In this document: positions 53,668 through 62,576 of the stretch, in pieces | Layout of the letters: each line of letters starts with the position of its first letter | Numbering within the stretch: position 1 is the stretch's first letter | NCBI GenBank assembly: GCA_030524135.1 | Contig: JAUNHA010000002.1 | Coordinates: forward strand, 36,186-100,185 | From: Eubacteriales bacterium | GTDB taxonomy: Bacteria > Bacillota > Clostridia > Lachnospirales > Lachnospiraceae | DNA length: 64,000 nt | Direction of reading: 5' to 3' | Made by a program: the position numbers and the translations under genes | Notes under the pieces: generated by a model | Database searches by the model: none | What the model was told of the DNA's origin: nothing | The model's input: only the letters and a program-made list of their open reading frames with translations

Positions 53668-53681
53668 CGAACATCCTTTTG
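53668..53681. promoter_or_regulatory. Degenerate LexA-box-like sequence upstream of recA
   Basis: CGAACATCCTTTTG has one perfect half of the Gram-positive LexA box (CGAAC-n4-GTTCG) and two mismatches in the other. It lies near the predicted transcription start. It is suggestive only. Confidence 0.3.
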
Positions 53682-53688
53682 CCTGTTA

Positions 53689-53717
53689 ATCATAGCATAA
53701 GGCATCAAAAGCCGCAA
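53689..53717 (-). promoter_or_regulatory. Promoter of recA
   Basis: TTGCGG (53712-53717), 17-base spacer ending TGC, TATGAT (53689-53694): an extended -10 promoter. Confidence 0.55.
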
Positions 53718-53785
53718 GCATTTCCACGCGGGAACCCTGGAGAAATCCGGATTTAATTATGATTTCCATACAGGTAAAACGGACA

Positions 53786-55084
53786 TCAGTCATCAATGGA
53801 AACATAGCCGTCCACGGCCCACTGATAGGTGTTAACAGACTGCAGCAGATTGAGCTTTGCAAGCTTTGCGGAAGCCTCATAGCTGATGCAGGCGAGCTGC
53901 TGTCCTTCATATTCCGCCCTGCCAAGCATGCCGAGCTCATACCGCTTTTTCGCAGCGTTTTCTGAAAGCCTCGCCCGCTCCAGGGTCGTAAGCGAAGCCT
54001 CATACAGCGCCTTTTTCTCCTTCATATCCGCATAAAGGCTGTCCATCTTTGCGACCAGCAGGCCCTTTTTTTCATTTTCCGTACGGTCACGGATCTCCAT
54101 GCCGAAGCTTCCGGCATGCTGTGCCTTTCCGGCTTCTATGATCTCCCTGTTATGCATGATCGCCGCCGTTTTATCCGCATCCGGGTTTGTGGTATCCACA
54201 TAGGAGACCTCGGGTTCCGGAACGGCCCCGATCTCCGGAAGTGTAATGCCGTCCCAGCCGAGCTGCAGACCGATCGCGCGGCGGATACTGTCCAGTCCGT
54301 TATCCAGCTTCGAAAGCGTATTCTGCGCTGTCTGAAGCTCCTGCTGCGCGGACAGTACGTCATAATCCGTTGCAAGCCCCTGCGCCCTTAATCTCTGCTG
54401 CGTTTCCAATGTCGTCTGATACAGGGCGACCTGCTGCGCAACAGTCTCCCTGTTGGCAAGTGTCTGCTCATAGCTGAACACAACGCCCTGCATCGCCTGC
54501 GTGAGCTGTTTTTTTACAGGCATGAGGCTGCGCTCGATCGACTTTGAAGTATTGGTGATACTCCTTGATGAGCTCCTGATTCCGCTCCTGATATCGCTCA
54601 TACTTTTTCTGGTATTCCGGATCGTTTCAGACAACACCTTCTCCGCCTCATTTTTACTGAGCGGCTTATCCGTGATCCCGGTAATCGGAGGCAGTTTCGT
54701 TCCGTCCGACATCTTTGCGATCTGTTCCTGCAATTTCTTAAATTCCTGCAGCATCTCATCCGCCGTATCAAGCGCTGCATGCATATCCTTTACAAATACA
54801 GGATAGGCTGTCTGCATGATCGTCACATTTCCGGATGCCGAATCAAACGCCTTCGTATACGCCGGATTATAATACTGTACCAGATCTCCGATCTCGTCCC
54901 ATTCAATCAGGTTATCCTGCATCCTGTTCCAGGTCTCTTCGGAGCAGCCTTCCGGAATGTGGTCATACGGCGGCATGGCATGTGCTGCAAGCGGCATACC
55001 CGCCGAAAGGCAGGCTGCCAGAAGGAGCGCCGTACCAGACGCTCTCACAGCCGTTCTGCATCCGTTGTTCCCGTTTCGTTTCAT
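53786..55084 (-). CDS. TolC-like outer membrane efflux protein family, second copy
   Basis: A 432-residue exported protein. A signal peptide (AVRASGTALLLAACLSAGMP, to about residue 36) is followed by long amphipathic helices with the internal duplication typical of TolC/OEP proteins (TLANRETVAQQVALYQTTLE, then AKMDSLYADMKEKKALYEAS). It overlaps the first TolC-like gene as TGATG (ATG 55084). It is the last gene of the RND operon. In a monoderm cell a TolC-fold protein has no outer membrane to cross, so its role is open; a wall-spanning or adaptor-stabilising tube is speculation. Confidence 0.82.
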   Translation of the reverse strand: MKRNGNNGCRTAVRASGTALLLAACLSAGMPLAAHAMPPYDHIPEGCSEETWNRMQDNLIEWDEIGDLVQYYNPAYTKAFDSASGNVTIMQTAYPVFVKDMHAALDTADEMLQEFKKLQEQIAKMSDGTKLPPITGITDKPLSKNEAEKVLSETIRNTRKSMSDIRSGIRSSSRSITNTSKSIERSLMPVKKQLTQAMQGVVFSYEQTLANRETVAQQVALYQTTLETQQRLRAQGLATDYDVLSAQQELQTAQNTLSKLDNGLDSIRRAIGLQLGWDGITLPEIGAVPEPEVSYVDTTNPDADKTAAIMHNREIIEAGKAQHAGSFGMEIRDRTENEKKGLLVAKMDSLYADMKEKKALYEASLTTLERARLSENAAKKRYELGMLGRAEYEGQQLACISYEASAKLAKLNLLQSVNTYQWAVDGYVSIDD

Positions 55085-56289
55085 CACTGCGTTCCTCCCG
55101 TGGAAGCAAGACCGTTTACCGCACTGTCATATGCCGCCCAGGCAGTAAATACCGCGAGTTCCTTCTGGCGCGCTGTGTTCTCAAGCGTTTTTACTTCATT
55201 TTCAGCCGCGGCATATTCCATGCGGCTGATCGTTCCAAGCCCGTACTGACGGGCGCTTTTTTCAAAATTTTTCTGCTTCAGTGTAAGCTCCGCTTTTGCC
55301 GCGTCGCTGTCCGTCTTTGCAAGCGTCAGGCTGTCGTAAGCCGATTTTACGGAAGCGCGGATCTGCTGCTGATCCGTATTTACCGTCTTCTGGTACTGTT
55401 CCCTTAACGTGCTGTCCGGCGCGTTCGCAAGCTTTCTCGTATCGATCATGAGCTGCCAGTTGTTCTGAAGTGCCGTTTCAGTATCGGCATCAGGGTCGAT
55501 TGCAAGGATCGAATCCGCTTCAAATTCCGGAAGCGCTCCAATCTCGGCATCCGCCTCATAATTCCAGCCGCAGAGCACCTGCATCTTTTTCTTATAGCTG
55601 TTGATGGACGCATCCGCCGAAAGCAGGGCAGCCTGCGCATTCTGCAGATTTTCCTTTGCCTCGAGTACCTCAAGCTGCGTGCCGGTGCCGACATTTTTCC
55701 GGTTCTCTGCCGAGCGAAGCAGCTGCTCCATGTAAGGAACTTTTATCTCACCGGCTTCCTTTTCCAGCAACGCCTGATAATAGCCGATGAAATCATTTCG
55801 CACCGCCTGCACGATGCTTGCCTCCGCCTGGCTGTACTGCCAGCGGATCACATCACTGTCCGCTACATTATTATCCGCACTGCTCCGGAGCTGTTCTGCC
55901 TGAATGCGGTACTGAACCGCCGTCATATCGCCGCCTTCTCCGTTTCCTTCCACCTGGCTTGCGAGCTCATCCATATCGTCTGCCGCATCCAGAAGCGCAT
56001 TCCGGTATTCCTGTGCATCCTGACCGGAATCCTTCTGATACGCCTTTTTATTGTTGAGAACGGTCGCGTTATATTCATTGACAAGTCCGGGGATCTCGCT
56101 CCACTCGAGCTTATTGTCACGCAGCGCATCCCACTCCTCCGCGCTTCTGGCGAATTCCGGCGCTGCCTGCGCGCAGAGCATCCCCTTCGGTACAAGTACG
56201 GAAAAGCAGAGCGCCGCAGCGAGGCAGGTCACGGCAAATGCCGCCCTGCTCCGCTGTCCCTGTATACTGCTGTTCTGTCTTCTTCTCAT
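55084..56289 (-). CDS. TolC-like outer membrane efflux protein family, first copy
   Basis: A 401-residue exported protein of the same family as its neighbour. The signal peptide spans about residues 15-42 (AAFAVTCLAAALCFSVLVPK). Helical repeats include EVLEAKENLQNAQAALLSAD in the first half and AKAELTLKQKNFEKSARQYG in the second. The longest frame begins at 56370; ATG 56289 behind GAGGGTGAAGAA is preferred because it leads straight into the signal peptide. The gene is 111 bases from the RND permease stop. Two non-identical TolC-like proteins may form a mixed trimer. Confidence 0.82.
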   Translation of the reverse strand: MRRRQNSSIQGQRSRAAFAVTCLAAALCFSVLVPKGMLCAQAAPEFARSAEEWDALRDNKLEWSEIPGLVNEYNATVLNNKKAYQKDSGQDAQEYRNALLDAADDMDELASQVEGNGEGGDMTAVQYRIQAEQLRSSADNNVADSDVIRWQYSQAEASIVQAVRNDFIGYYQALLEKEAGEIKVPYMEQLLRSAENRKNVGTGTQLEVLEAKENLQNAQAALLSADASINSYKKKMQVLCGWNYEADAEIGALPEFEADSILAIDPDADTETALQNNWQLMIDTRKLANAPDSTLREQYQKTVNTDQQQIRASVKSAYDSLTLAKTDSDAAKAELTLKQKNFEKSARQYGLGTISRMEYAAAENEVKTLENTARQKELAVFTAWAAYDSAVNGLASTGGTQ

Positions 56290-56400
56290 TTCTTCACCCT
56301 CATCCGATATTCTTCCGTCCGCAATGTGCGTCTTTTTCTCCATTATAAAGAAGCTTTTTCCCGCACACAACTTACGTTTACCTTACAGCGGCGGATGTAT

Positions 56401-59400
56401 TTAATCTTCAAGTCTGCTGCCCTCATCCATCACGGAGGTCACGCTGTCCACGTCCACAGCCTTCAGTCTGCGTTCTGTTTTTCTGTTCATAAGCGCATAG
56501 TAGACCGGAAGCACCAGGAGCGCCATCAGCGTAGAGGCGCAGAGACCGCCGACGTCAACGAGCGCAAGGCCCTGCATGAGCTCTCCGGAATCTCCGTAGC
56601 CTGCTGCCATCGGCACCATCGAAACGACCGTGGTAAGCGTCGTCATCAGGATCGGACGAAGTCTCGTCGCGCCTGCCTCTATCAGTGCTGTCTTTAATGA
56701 CATTTTTTCCCGGTACTGGTCCACCGTATCTACATAAAGAATACCGTTATTTACGACGGTACCGATCAGCATCAGGAAACCGATCAGAGACGGCATGGAG
56801 ATCGGAGCATCAAACAGCCACAGGCAGAAGAAGGAGCCGATCAGCGCAAACGGTATCGTCGTCATAACCATGAACGAGAACCGCGGCGATTCAAACTGGG
56901 CTGCCATGACTACGAATACGAGGAATACAGCGATCACAAGCGCCATAAACAGATTTGTGAACTCCTCGTTCATCATCTCCATCTGCGCATTCACCTGTTC
57001 CTCCACGCCGTTTGTGAGATTCGGCGTGACATAGCTGTCATACAGGCTCTGTTTTGTCGAAGCGTCCGCAAGACTTGTATAATCCGCCGTGATCTCCGCC
57101 TGATACTGCTTATCCGAGCGGGTCAGGGTCTTCGGGCTGTCCTCAAAGCGGATATCCGCAATGTCCTTGAGCAGTACCTTTCCTCCGGTGCCTGTTCCGA
57201 TCAGAATATTTTCCACCTGATTCAGCGTTTTAAATTCATCCTTCGGATATTCCACCTGAACGGAAAGCTCCTCTCCGTCCACATCCATGGTATCCGCCTC
57301 CCTGCCGCCGAGCATGAGGTTCAGGTTTGCCGCTACCTGCGCCGGCGCAAGGCCTTCCGCCGCTGCCGCCACCGGATCAATATCCACCTTGATGAGCGGC
57401 GATGCATTCGCAAGGGAAGAGCTTACGCGCGTTACGCGCGGATCATCCATAAGCGCCTCGGTAATTCTGTCCGCTGCCTCTTTCAGATCATCATAATCCG
57501 CATTCGCGATCGTAAGGTCAAATCCGCTGCCCGCATTCATCATGGAGGTCGTTGAATACGCCTCAACCGAAATATCCGCATTCGAAACGGCCTGCAGCCT
57601 GTCCTTCCAGAGCTCTACCGTCTCATCCGTCGTCTTTTCACGGTCTTTTTTCAGGTATCCCGTAACGGAAGCGGTACCGCCGCCCGACATGCCTGACATG
57701 CCTGAACCTCCGGATGAAAGCATATAGGACTCCAGATCGCTGTCAGCCGTAATGATCGCTTCGATCTGCCGGTAGGTCTCCTCCTGTTTTTCAATCGTAA
57801 GGTCCGGCTTCATGGTGATGGAAATGCTCACCGTTCCCTCATCCGTCTCCGGCATCAGCACTGCCTTCAGCTGCCCCGCAAGCATAAATGCAAGGACCAG
57901 CATCAAGACCGTTCCGGCCATGATCATTTTTTTATGCCGGAGGATCTTCTCCATGAGATTTCTGTAGGCATTCTGCATGGTACGGATTCCCCGGTAGGCA
58001 CCCGCCTGCGGATTTTCCTGCGGCCTGTAAAATACAAAGCACAGCGGAACGATCGCGACTGCAGACAGCAGGGATGCCACCATACAGAATACGATGGTCA
58101 TGCCGAGCGGCTGGAAAAACTGGCCCGACAAACCGCTTAAGAAGCCAAGCGGCAGAAATACAACGCAGGTCGTAAGCGTCGAGCCGAGCACCGAATCGCC
58201 CACGGTCCTGGTTCCGCGCAGGGCTGCGCTCACATAATTTTTGAACTCCCGGCGCGGCTCTTCTCCCATCGCACGGAAGCACGCCTCAAGCACAACGATG
58301 GAGTTATCCACCATCATGCCGACGCCGAGCACGATCGAGCTCAGCGTGATGACGTTAAAGGAATATCCCATGGCCCACATCATGATCAGCGCTGCCAGAA
58401 TGGAGATCGGAATGGAGGTCGCAACGATCAGGGAGCCCTTCACATCTCCAAAGAAAATAAAGAGGATCGCGACGGAGATCACGATTGCCATGAGCATCGT
58501 GGACACGACGGATTTCAGCGAGCTGATGATCTGGTCCGCATTGTCGTTTACGACCTTATATTCCAGATTCGGATCTGATGCCTGCAGATTTGTAAATGCC
58601 TTTTTTACCTGCGACGAGACATCGACCGCCGTATATTTCTGGTTTCTGTTGATGCCGAGGATCACGGTATCCTGTCCGTTATAGCGTCCCACCGCCGAAG
58701 CATCTTCCTGCTTCTGGCTTACGACAGCGATGTCCTCAAGATAAATGATGTTTCCGTTTCCTGTCGTGATCGGAATGCGCTTAAGGCTTTCCGGCGTTTT
58801 GTATTCCACGCCGGCAGAGACATTCAGATTCGTATTTCCAACGCCCGTGTCACCCGCAGGATAAGTAAAGGACGCAGCGCCCACCAGCTGGGCCACCGTG
58901 CTCAGGTCCAGATGATACTGGGAGAGCCTTTCCGGAATCAGCTCGATGCTGATATATTCCTTTGATCCGCCTGACACATCCACCGAAGCGACTGCCGAAA
59001 GCTTTTCAAGCTCCGGTACGACTTCCTTTTCAACATAGTTATAGACATTGTCGACGCCCTTATTGTTTACGCTCATATAGACGGATGCCATGGCGTTCAC
59101 ATCCATTTCCAGAATGTTCGGCTCGTTCGCATCCTCCGGAAGCGATGATTTTACCAGATCCAGTTTTTTTCTCAGGTCCGAATAAGCGTTATCCATATCC
59201 GTGCCGTACTCATACTGCAGCAGCACCATGGAATAGCTGTCGGCTGACTGGGAAGTCATCGTATCGATTCCGCTCAGTGTATTGACTTCATTTTCGATCG
59301 GCTTTGTGATCAGCTCATCGATATCCTCCGGACCTGCGCCCGCATATACCGTCGTTACAACGAGCATCGGCATGTTGATCTCGGGTGTGAGCTCAAGCTT

Positions 59401-59499
59401 TGACGAAAAAATGGACATGGCGCCAAAAAACACCAGACACAGCACCATGAGGAGCGTCGTAACGGGACGCTTTAAGACAGCCTTTGTAATTCCTCCCAT
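56401..59499 (-). CDS. RND efflux permease (AcrB/HAE1-like)
   Basis: A 1032-residue RND proton-driven exporter. Two halves each have a large extracytoplasmic domain and six membrane helices. Typical stretches are TTLLMVLCLVFFGAMSIFSS at helix 1, PEINMPMLVVTTVYAGAGPE, VGMMVDNSIVVLEACFRAMG in helix 4 with the conserved Asp, and GFLMLIGTVVNNGILYVDTV in the second half. Helix 4 has the VGMMVDNSIVV form, matching AcrB/SwrC-type pumps. It is encoded between the HlyD-like adaptor (12-base gap) and the TolC-like proteins, and is controlled by the TetR gene heading the operon. Confidence 0.95.
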   Translation of the reverse strand: MGGITKAVLKRPVTTLLMVLCLVFFGAMSIFSSKLELTPEINMPMLVVTTVYAGAGPEDIDELITKPIENEVNTLSGIDTMTSQSADSYSMVLLQYEYGTDMDNAYSDLRKKLDLVKSSLPEDANEPNILEMDVNAMASVYMSVNNKGVDNVYNYVEKEVVPELEKLSAVASVDVSGGSKEYISIELIPERLSQYHLDLSTVAQLVGAASFTYPAGDTGVGNTNLNVSAGVEYKTPESLKRIPITTGNGNIIYLEDIAVVSQKQEDASAVGRYNGQDTVILGINRNQKYTAVDVSSQVKKAFTNLQASDPNLEYKVVNDNADQIISSLKSVVSTMLMAIVISVAILFIFFGDVKGSLIVATSIPISILAALIMMWAMGYSFNVITLSSIVLGVGMMVDNSIVVLEACFRAMGEEPRREFKNYVSAALRGTRTVGDSVLGSTLTTCVVFLPLGFLSGLSGQFFQPLGMTIVFCMVASLLSAVAIVPLCFVFYRPQENPQAGAYRGIRTMQNAYRNLMEKILRHKKMIMAGTVLMLVLAFMLAGQLKAVLMPETDEGTVSISITMKPDLTIEKQEETYRQIEAIITADSDLESYMLSSGGSGMSGMSGGGTASVTGYLKKDREKTTDETVELWKDRLQAVSNADISVEAYSTTSMMNAGSGFDLTIANADYDDLKEAADRITEALMDDPRVTRVSSSLANASPLIKVDIDPVAAAAEGLAPAQVAANLNLMLGGREADTMDVDGEELSVQVEYPKDEFKTLNQVENILIGTGTGGKVLLKDIADIRFEDSPKTLTRSDKQYQAEITADYTSLADASTKQSLYDSYVTPNLTNGVEEQVNAQMEMMNEEFTNLFMALVIAVFLVFVVMAAQFESPRFSFMVMTTIPFALIGSFFCLWLFDAPISMPSLIGFLMLIGTVVNNGILYVDTVDQYREKMSLKTALIEAGATRLRPILMTTLTTVVSMVPMAAGYGDSGELMQGLALVDVGGLCASTLMALLVLPVYYALMNRKTERRLKAVDVDSVTSVMDEGSRLED

Positions 59500-59511
59500 T
59501 GTACGCCTCCC

Positions 59512-60816
59512 TTATTCCGCTGCCGTTTCAGTTGCTGTTTCAGTTTCAGTTGCCGTTTCAGCTGCCTCTGCGGAGGGCTCAGACGTTTCCGCTTCACCCG
59601 TAGTTCCGGACTGTTCTCCCGCATCCGCGGTCAGCACCTGTACCTGCGCGCCTTCATACAGCTGATTCGTCCAGCTCGTGATCACAAGATCCGTATCTGA
59701 AATGCCGGAAATGATCTCTGTTCTGTCCGTATCGGAAAGTCCTGTTCCGACCTCGATCTTGTGCACGGTACCCGCACGGTTTCCGTCCATGATCGTGACA
59801 CGGCTTCCCGCTTCATCCTGTGCAATATCGCTCTCATCAATATAGCTGAGCGTATAAATATAATTCTTTCCGCCGTCATAATATACCGCATCCGTCGGTA
59901 CAGTCAGGACATTATCCGCCCGGTCGGATACAAAATAAACCTTTACGCTGGCGCCTGCCGGAATCGCGCCGCCATCAGCAATATTCGCCTCGATCTGATA
60001 GAGCCCTGTTGCCTGATCCACAAGTGTTGAAACGGCGGTCACGCTGCCCTCATAGGTCTGTCCCTGTTTTTCCGCTCTGATCACGGTTCCCACTGAAAAT
60101 GCTGGAAGCATGCGGTCCGTCACGGAAAACTTAAGCTTCTTTGCACCGTTTCCGGAGATCACGCACAGTTGTGAGCTCTGGGAAGCCATCGCGTTAAGCT
60201 CCATCGATTCTGTTTCAATTCTTCCGCTCACCGGTGCGGTCACAACGGAGAATTCCACCTGCGTATCATACTGAAGCTGCGCGGACTGAAGCTGCAGTCT
60301 GGCGCTCTCAACGCCTGCCGCAGCCTGATCATAGCCGGACTTCGTCTGCTCATACGCCTGGCTGGAGATATCTCCGGTCTGCAGAAGCGCCGTCATGCGG
60401 TCGAGATTTGTACGCGCCGTCTGAAGGCCGTCCTGCGCGTTGCTGACTGCCACCTGCGCACTGTCCAGCGCGATCTTTGCAGCGTCGATCTGCTTCTGAT
60501 TATCGATTTTGCAGATTGCCTGACCTTCTGTTACCGTATCTCCCTGCCCGACATAGATCTCCCGGATCTCGCCTGCGACCTTAGGCATTACATAATAAAC
60601 GTCCCCCGCTGCAAGCTGCCCGACCAGGCTCGTCTCGATCCCGATCGTCCCTCTCTGCGGCGTATCCACCGTCACGGTCGGAAGCGGCGCTGTTACAACA
60701 GCATCCGCAGGCTTCGTGATCCGTTTTGCAACCGCAGCCAGAAGTAATATGATAAATAATACCAAAAGGATCTTCCAAACCCTTACTCCGGTCTTCTTTT
60801 CTCCAGTCTTATTCAT
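59512..60816 (-). CDS. RND efflux adaptor (HlyD/AcrA membrane fusion protein family)
   Basis: A 434-residue membrane fusion protein with one N-terminal membrane anchor (VWKILLVLFIILLLAAVAKR). A lipoyl-like half (GTIGIETSLVGQLAAGDVYY then GDTVTEGQAICKIDNQKQID), a helical hairpin (AQVAVSNAQDGLQTARTNLD ... ARLQLQSAQLQYDTQ), a second lipoyl half (FSVVTAPVSGRIETESMELN) and a beta-barrel follow. The C-terminus is a Glu/Thr/Ala repeat tail. It overlaps the tetR-like gene by 8 bases. Confidence 0.92.
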   Translation of the reverse strand: MNKTGEKKTGVRVWKILLVLFIILLLAAVAKRITKPADAVVTAPLPTVTVDTPQRGTIGIETSLVGQLAAGDVYYVMPKVAGEIREIYVGQGDTVTEGQAICKIDNQKQIDAAKIALDSAQVAVSNAQDGLQTARTNLDRMTALLQTGDISSQAYEQTKSGYDQAAAGVESARLQLQSAQLQYDTQVEFSVVTAPVSGRIETESMELNAMASQSSQLCVISGNGAKKLKFSVTDRMLPAFSVGTVIRAEKQGQTYEGSVTAVSTLVDQATGLYQIEANIADGGAIPAGASVKVYFVSDRADNVLTVPTDAVYYDGGKNYIYTLSYIDESDIAQDEAGSRVTIMDGNRAGTVHKIEVGTGLSDTDRTEIISGISDTDLVITSWTNQLYEGAQVQVLTADAGEQSGTTGEAETSEPSAEAAETATETETATETAAE

Positions 60817-61429
60817 GTTTTAAAGCTCCTTCCTTCACAAATCTCATTCTGAGCCGGTAATCTTCCATTACCGGTCCCGCATTTTCCGGTCTCTGGCAGA
60901 TCTCCACGACCGCGATCATCAGGTTCATATAGCAGCACATCATAAGCGCAAGCATTTCCCCGGCATCCTTCACGCAAAGACGGGATATATCCGCATTTTC
61001 ATAAATCCATTCGGCAAGCGCCATATGTTTTTCCCGCTCCGAACTGTTGTGTTCAAATGCATGCATCGGATTAATGTTCGCATGGATCGCCACATTTTTC
61101 TGAAAACGGAAGATCTTCGTCTCCCTCAGGTGTTTGAGACAGGCATCCAGAAAAAGATCCATCGCGGCAAAAAAATCTCCGTTTGCTTTCCGTACGCAGT
61201 CCTTGATCACCTCATCATGCGTTTTCCGCATGACTTCTCCCAGAAAACACAAAAGATCCTGCTTGTCCTCAAAATAAGTATAAAAGCTTCCTCTGCTGAT
61301 GCCTGCTTCTTTAATAATGCGGTTGATGGAAACCGCCTCCAGCGGTTCATTGCAGTATTCGTGCATGGCTGCAGCAATGATTTTCTCTTTTTTGTCTTCC
61401 GGCAGCTTCATAAATCGTTCACTTGCCAT
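60809..61429 (-). CDS. TetR family repressor of the RND operon
   Basis: A 206-residue TetR-type regulator. The N-terminal helix-turn-helix region is VSINRIIKEAGISRGSFYTY (about residues 34-53), followed by a ligand domain with long helices. It heads the operon with the RND adaptor, permease and two TolC-like genes and overlaps the adaptor gene by 8 bases. Two TGACA-n3-TGTCA palindromes within the promoter are its probable operators, so the pump should be self-regulated. Confidence 0.93.
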   Translation of the reverse strand: MASERFMKLPEDKKEKIIAAAMHEYCNEPLEAVSINRIIKEAGISRGSFYTYFEDKQDLLCFLGEVMRKTHDEVIKDCVRKANGDFFAAMDLFLDACLKHLRETKIFRFQKNVAIHANINPMHAFEHNSSEREKHMALAEWIYENADISRLCVKDAGEMLALMMCCYMNLMIAVVEICQRPENAGPVMEDYRLRMRFVKEGALKHE

Positions 61430-61503
61430 TCGGTCTTCCTCCCTGAATAAACCGGTCCGTTTTCCTTACACGATCACCTCTCTTTGCTCCTGCGCACAGA
61501 AGG

Positions 61504-61516
61504 TGACATCCTGTCA
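61504..61516. promoter_or_regulatory. TetR operator, distal copy
   Basis: TGACATCCTGTCA, a TGACA-n3-TGTCA palindrome, lies just downstream of the -10. Together with 61526-61538 it forms a larger inverted repeat with 15-base arms (one mismatch). Confidence 0.7.
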
Positions 61517-61517
61517 C

Positions 61518-61546
61518 ATCATAAATGACAGCATGTCACCCGTCAA
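61518..61546 (-). promoter_or_regulatory. Promoter of the tetR-RND operon with operator copy in the spacer
   Basis: TTGACG (61541-61546), 17-base spacer, TATGAT (61518-61523). The spacer contains the second operator TGACAGCATGTCA (61526-61538). Confidence 0.78.
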
Positions 61547-61637
61547 TAGACAAGATGCATAATTTATATTTATTTTACAAATCCGACCCGGTTACTCTTT
61601 TCATGCGGCGGGATTCCGCGTCATACCCGCCATATAC

Positions 61638-61669
61638 AAAAAAACGGCACGGCCCGCAGGCTGTACCGT
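61638..61669 (-). terminator. Terminator after the GntR gene
   Basis: On the minus strand ACGGTACAGCC pairs imperfectly with GGGCCGTGCCGT, followed by seven T. It lies about 70 bases past the stop at 61738. Confidence 0.7.
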
Positions 61670-61737
61670 CTCTGTGCTTTATTAAGTTTTGTTGCGCCAT
61701 GCCCGCCGGCATCCGCACCGGAGCGCTGATCTTCCCA

Positions 61738-62442
61738 TCAGCGTTTTTTCGGTTTCTTCTCCCGTTCCTTTTCTTCCTGACGAACGCGCGTAATGACCGC
61801 CTTTTCCTGGTTTTTGATATGCCGCTCCGTCACATCCATACCGGACGCGACATCCTTGTTCTTGAATGCCTCAATGATCGAATCGTGTTCCCGGATCAGC
61901 GACTTTCTGTAGTTTTCATCCTTCAGATATTCCAGACGATAGCGGTACATGTTTTCCTTGAGACCATGCAGGATCTCTTTGAGTTTTTCATTTCCTGCCG
62001 CATCATAGATTACAAAATGGAACTGTTCATCCGCCTCCGCCATGCTGATCAGCTTCGCGCCTTCGATCGCCTCCCGGAATGCCTTCTCCGCCTCTTCCAG
62101 TTTTTGAATGTCCTCAAGTCCCGCACGGGTGATCGCAAGCTTTAAAGCCAGCTCCTCAAGGGTCATGCGGATCTCCAGAACATCCTTCAGCATCTTCTCG
62201 GAAATACCGGCAACTTCTGCTCCCTTGCGCGGTACCATGATCACGAGGCCTTCCTTTTCCAGCCTGCGGATTGCTTCCCGGATCGGAGTACGGCTGACGC
62301 CCATCTTCTCGGCGAGCTGTATCTCCATAAGCCGCTCTCCCGGCTGAAGCTCGCCCTTCAGAATCGCCTGTCGCAGCGTTGTATATACCAGATCCCGAAG
62401 CGGCATATACTCATTGAAATTGACTGTAAAATCTGTGCCCAT
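61738..62442 (-). CDS. GntR family regulator, FCD (FadR) subgroup
   Basis: A 234-residue regulator. The N-terminal winged helix includes AILKGELQPGERLMEIQLAE and MGVSRTPIREAIRRLEKEGL, the GntR signature. The C-terminal FCD domain is all-helical with likely metal-binding positions (EADEQFHFVIYDAAGN, EHDSIIEAFKNKD, TERHIKNQEKA). The effector is unknown; FCD members often sense small organic acids. It ends in a basic tail. It stands alone between the tetR operon and ispE. Confidence 0.93.
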   Translation of the reverse strand: MGTDFTVNFNEYMPLRDLVYTTLRQAILKGELQPGERLMEIQLAEKMGVSRTPIREAIRRLEKEGLVIMVPRKGAEVAGISEKMLKDVLEIRMTLEELALKLAITRAGLEDIQKLEEAEKAFREAIEGAKLISMAEADEQFHFVIYDAAGNEKLKEILHGLKENMYRYRLEYLKDENYRKSLIREHDSIIEAFKNKDVASGMDVTERHIKNQEKAVITRVRQEEKEREKKPKKR

Positions 62443-62576
62443 AGCTCACCTTTCTGTCTTCCCTGTATCTTCCCCAAGATATAATTTCATGCCCCTATGT
62501 CTCACATACCATTATATTGTATATAAAAAAGTACAAGTCCGCAAGCAAATTTCACATAAAAACTGTCCTTTTTCCA

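Larger units (their letters stand above)
61430..61737. other. Intergenic stretch between tetR and gntR genes
   Basis: About 310 bases. It holds the tetR promoter with two operators (61504-61546) and the gntR terminator (61638-61669). Nothing else was recognised. Confidence 0.7.
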
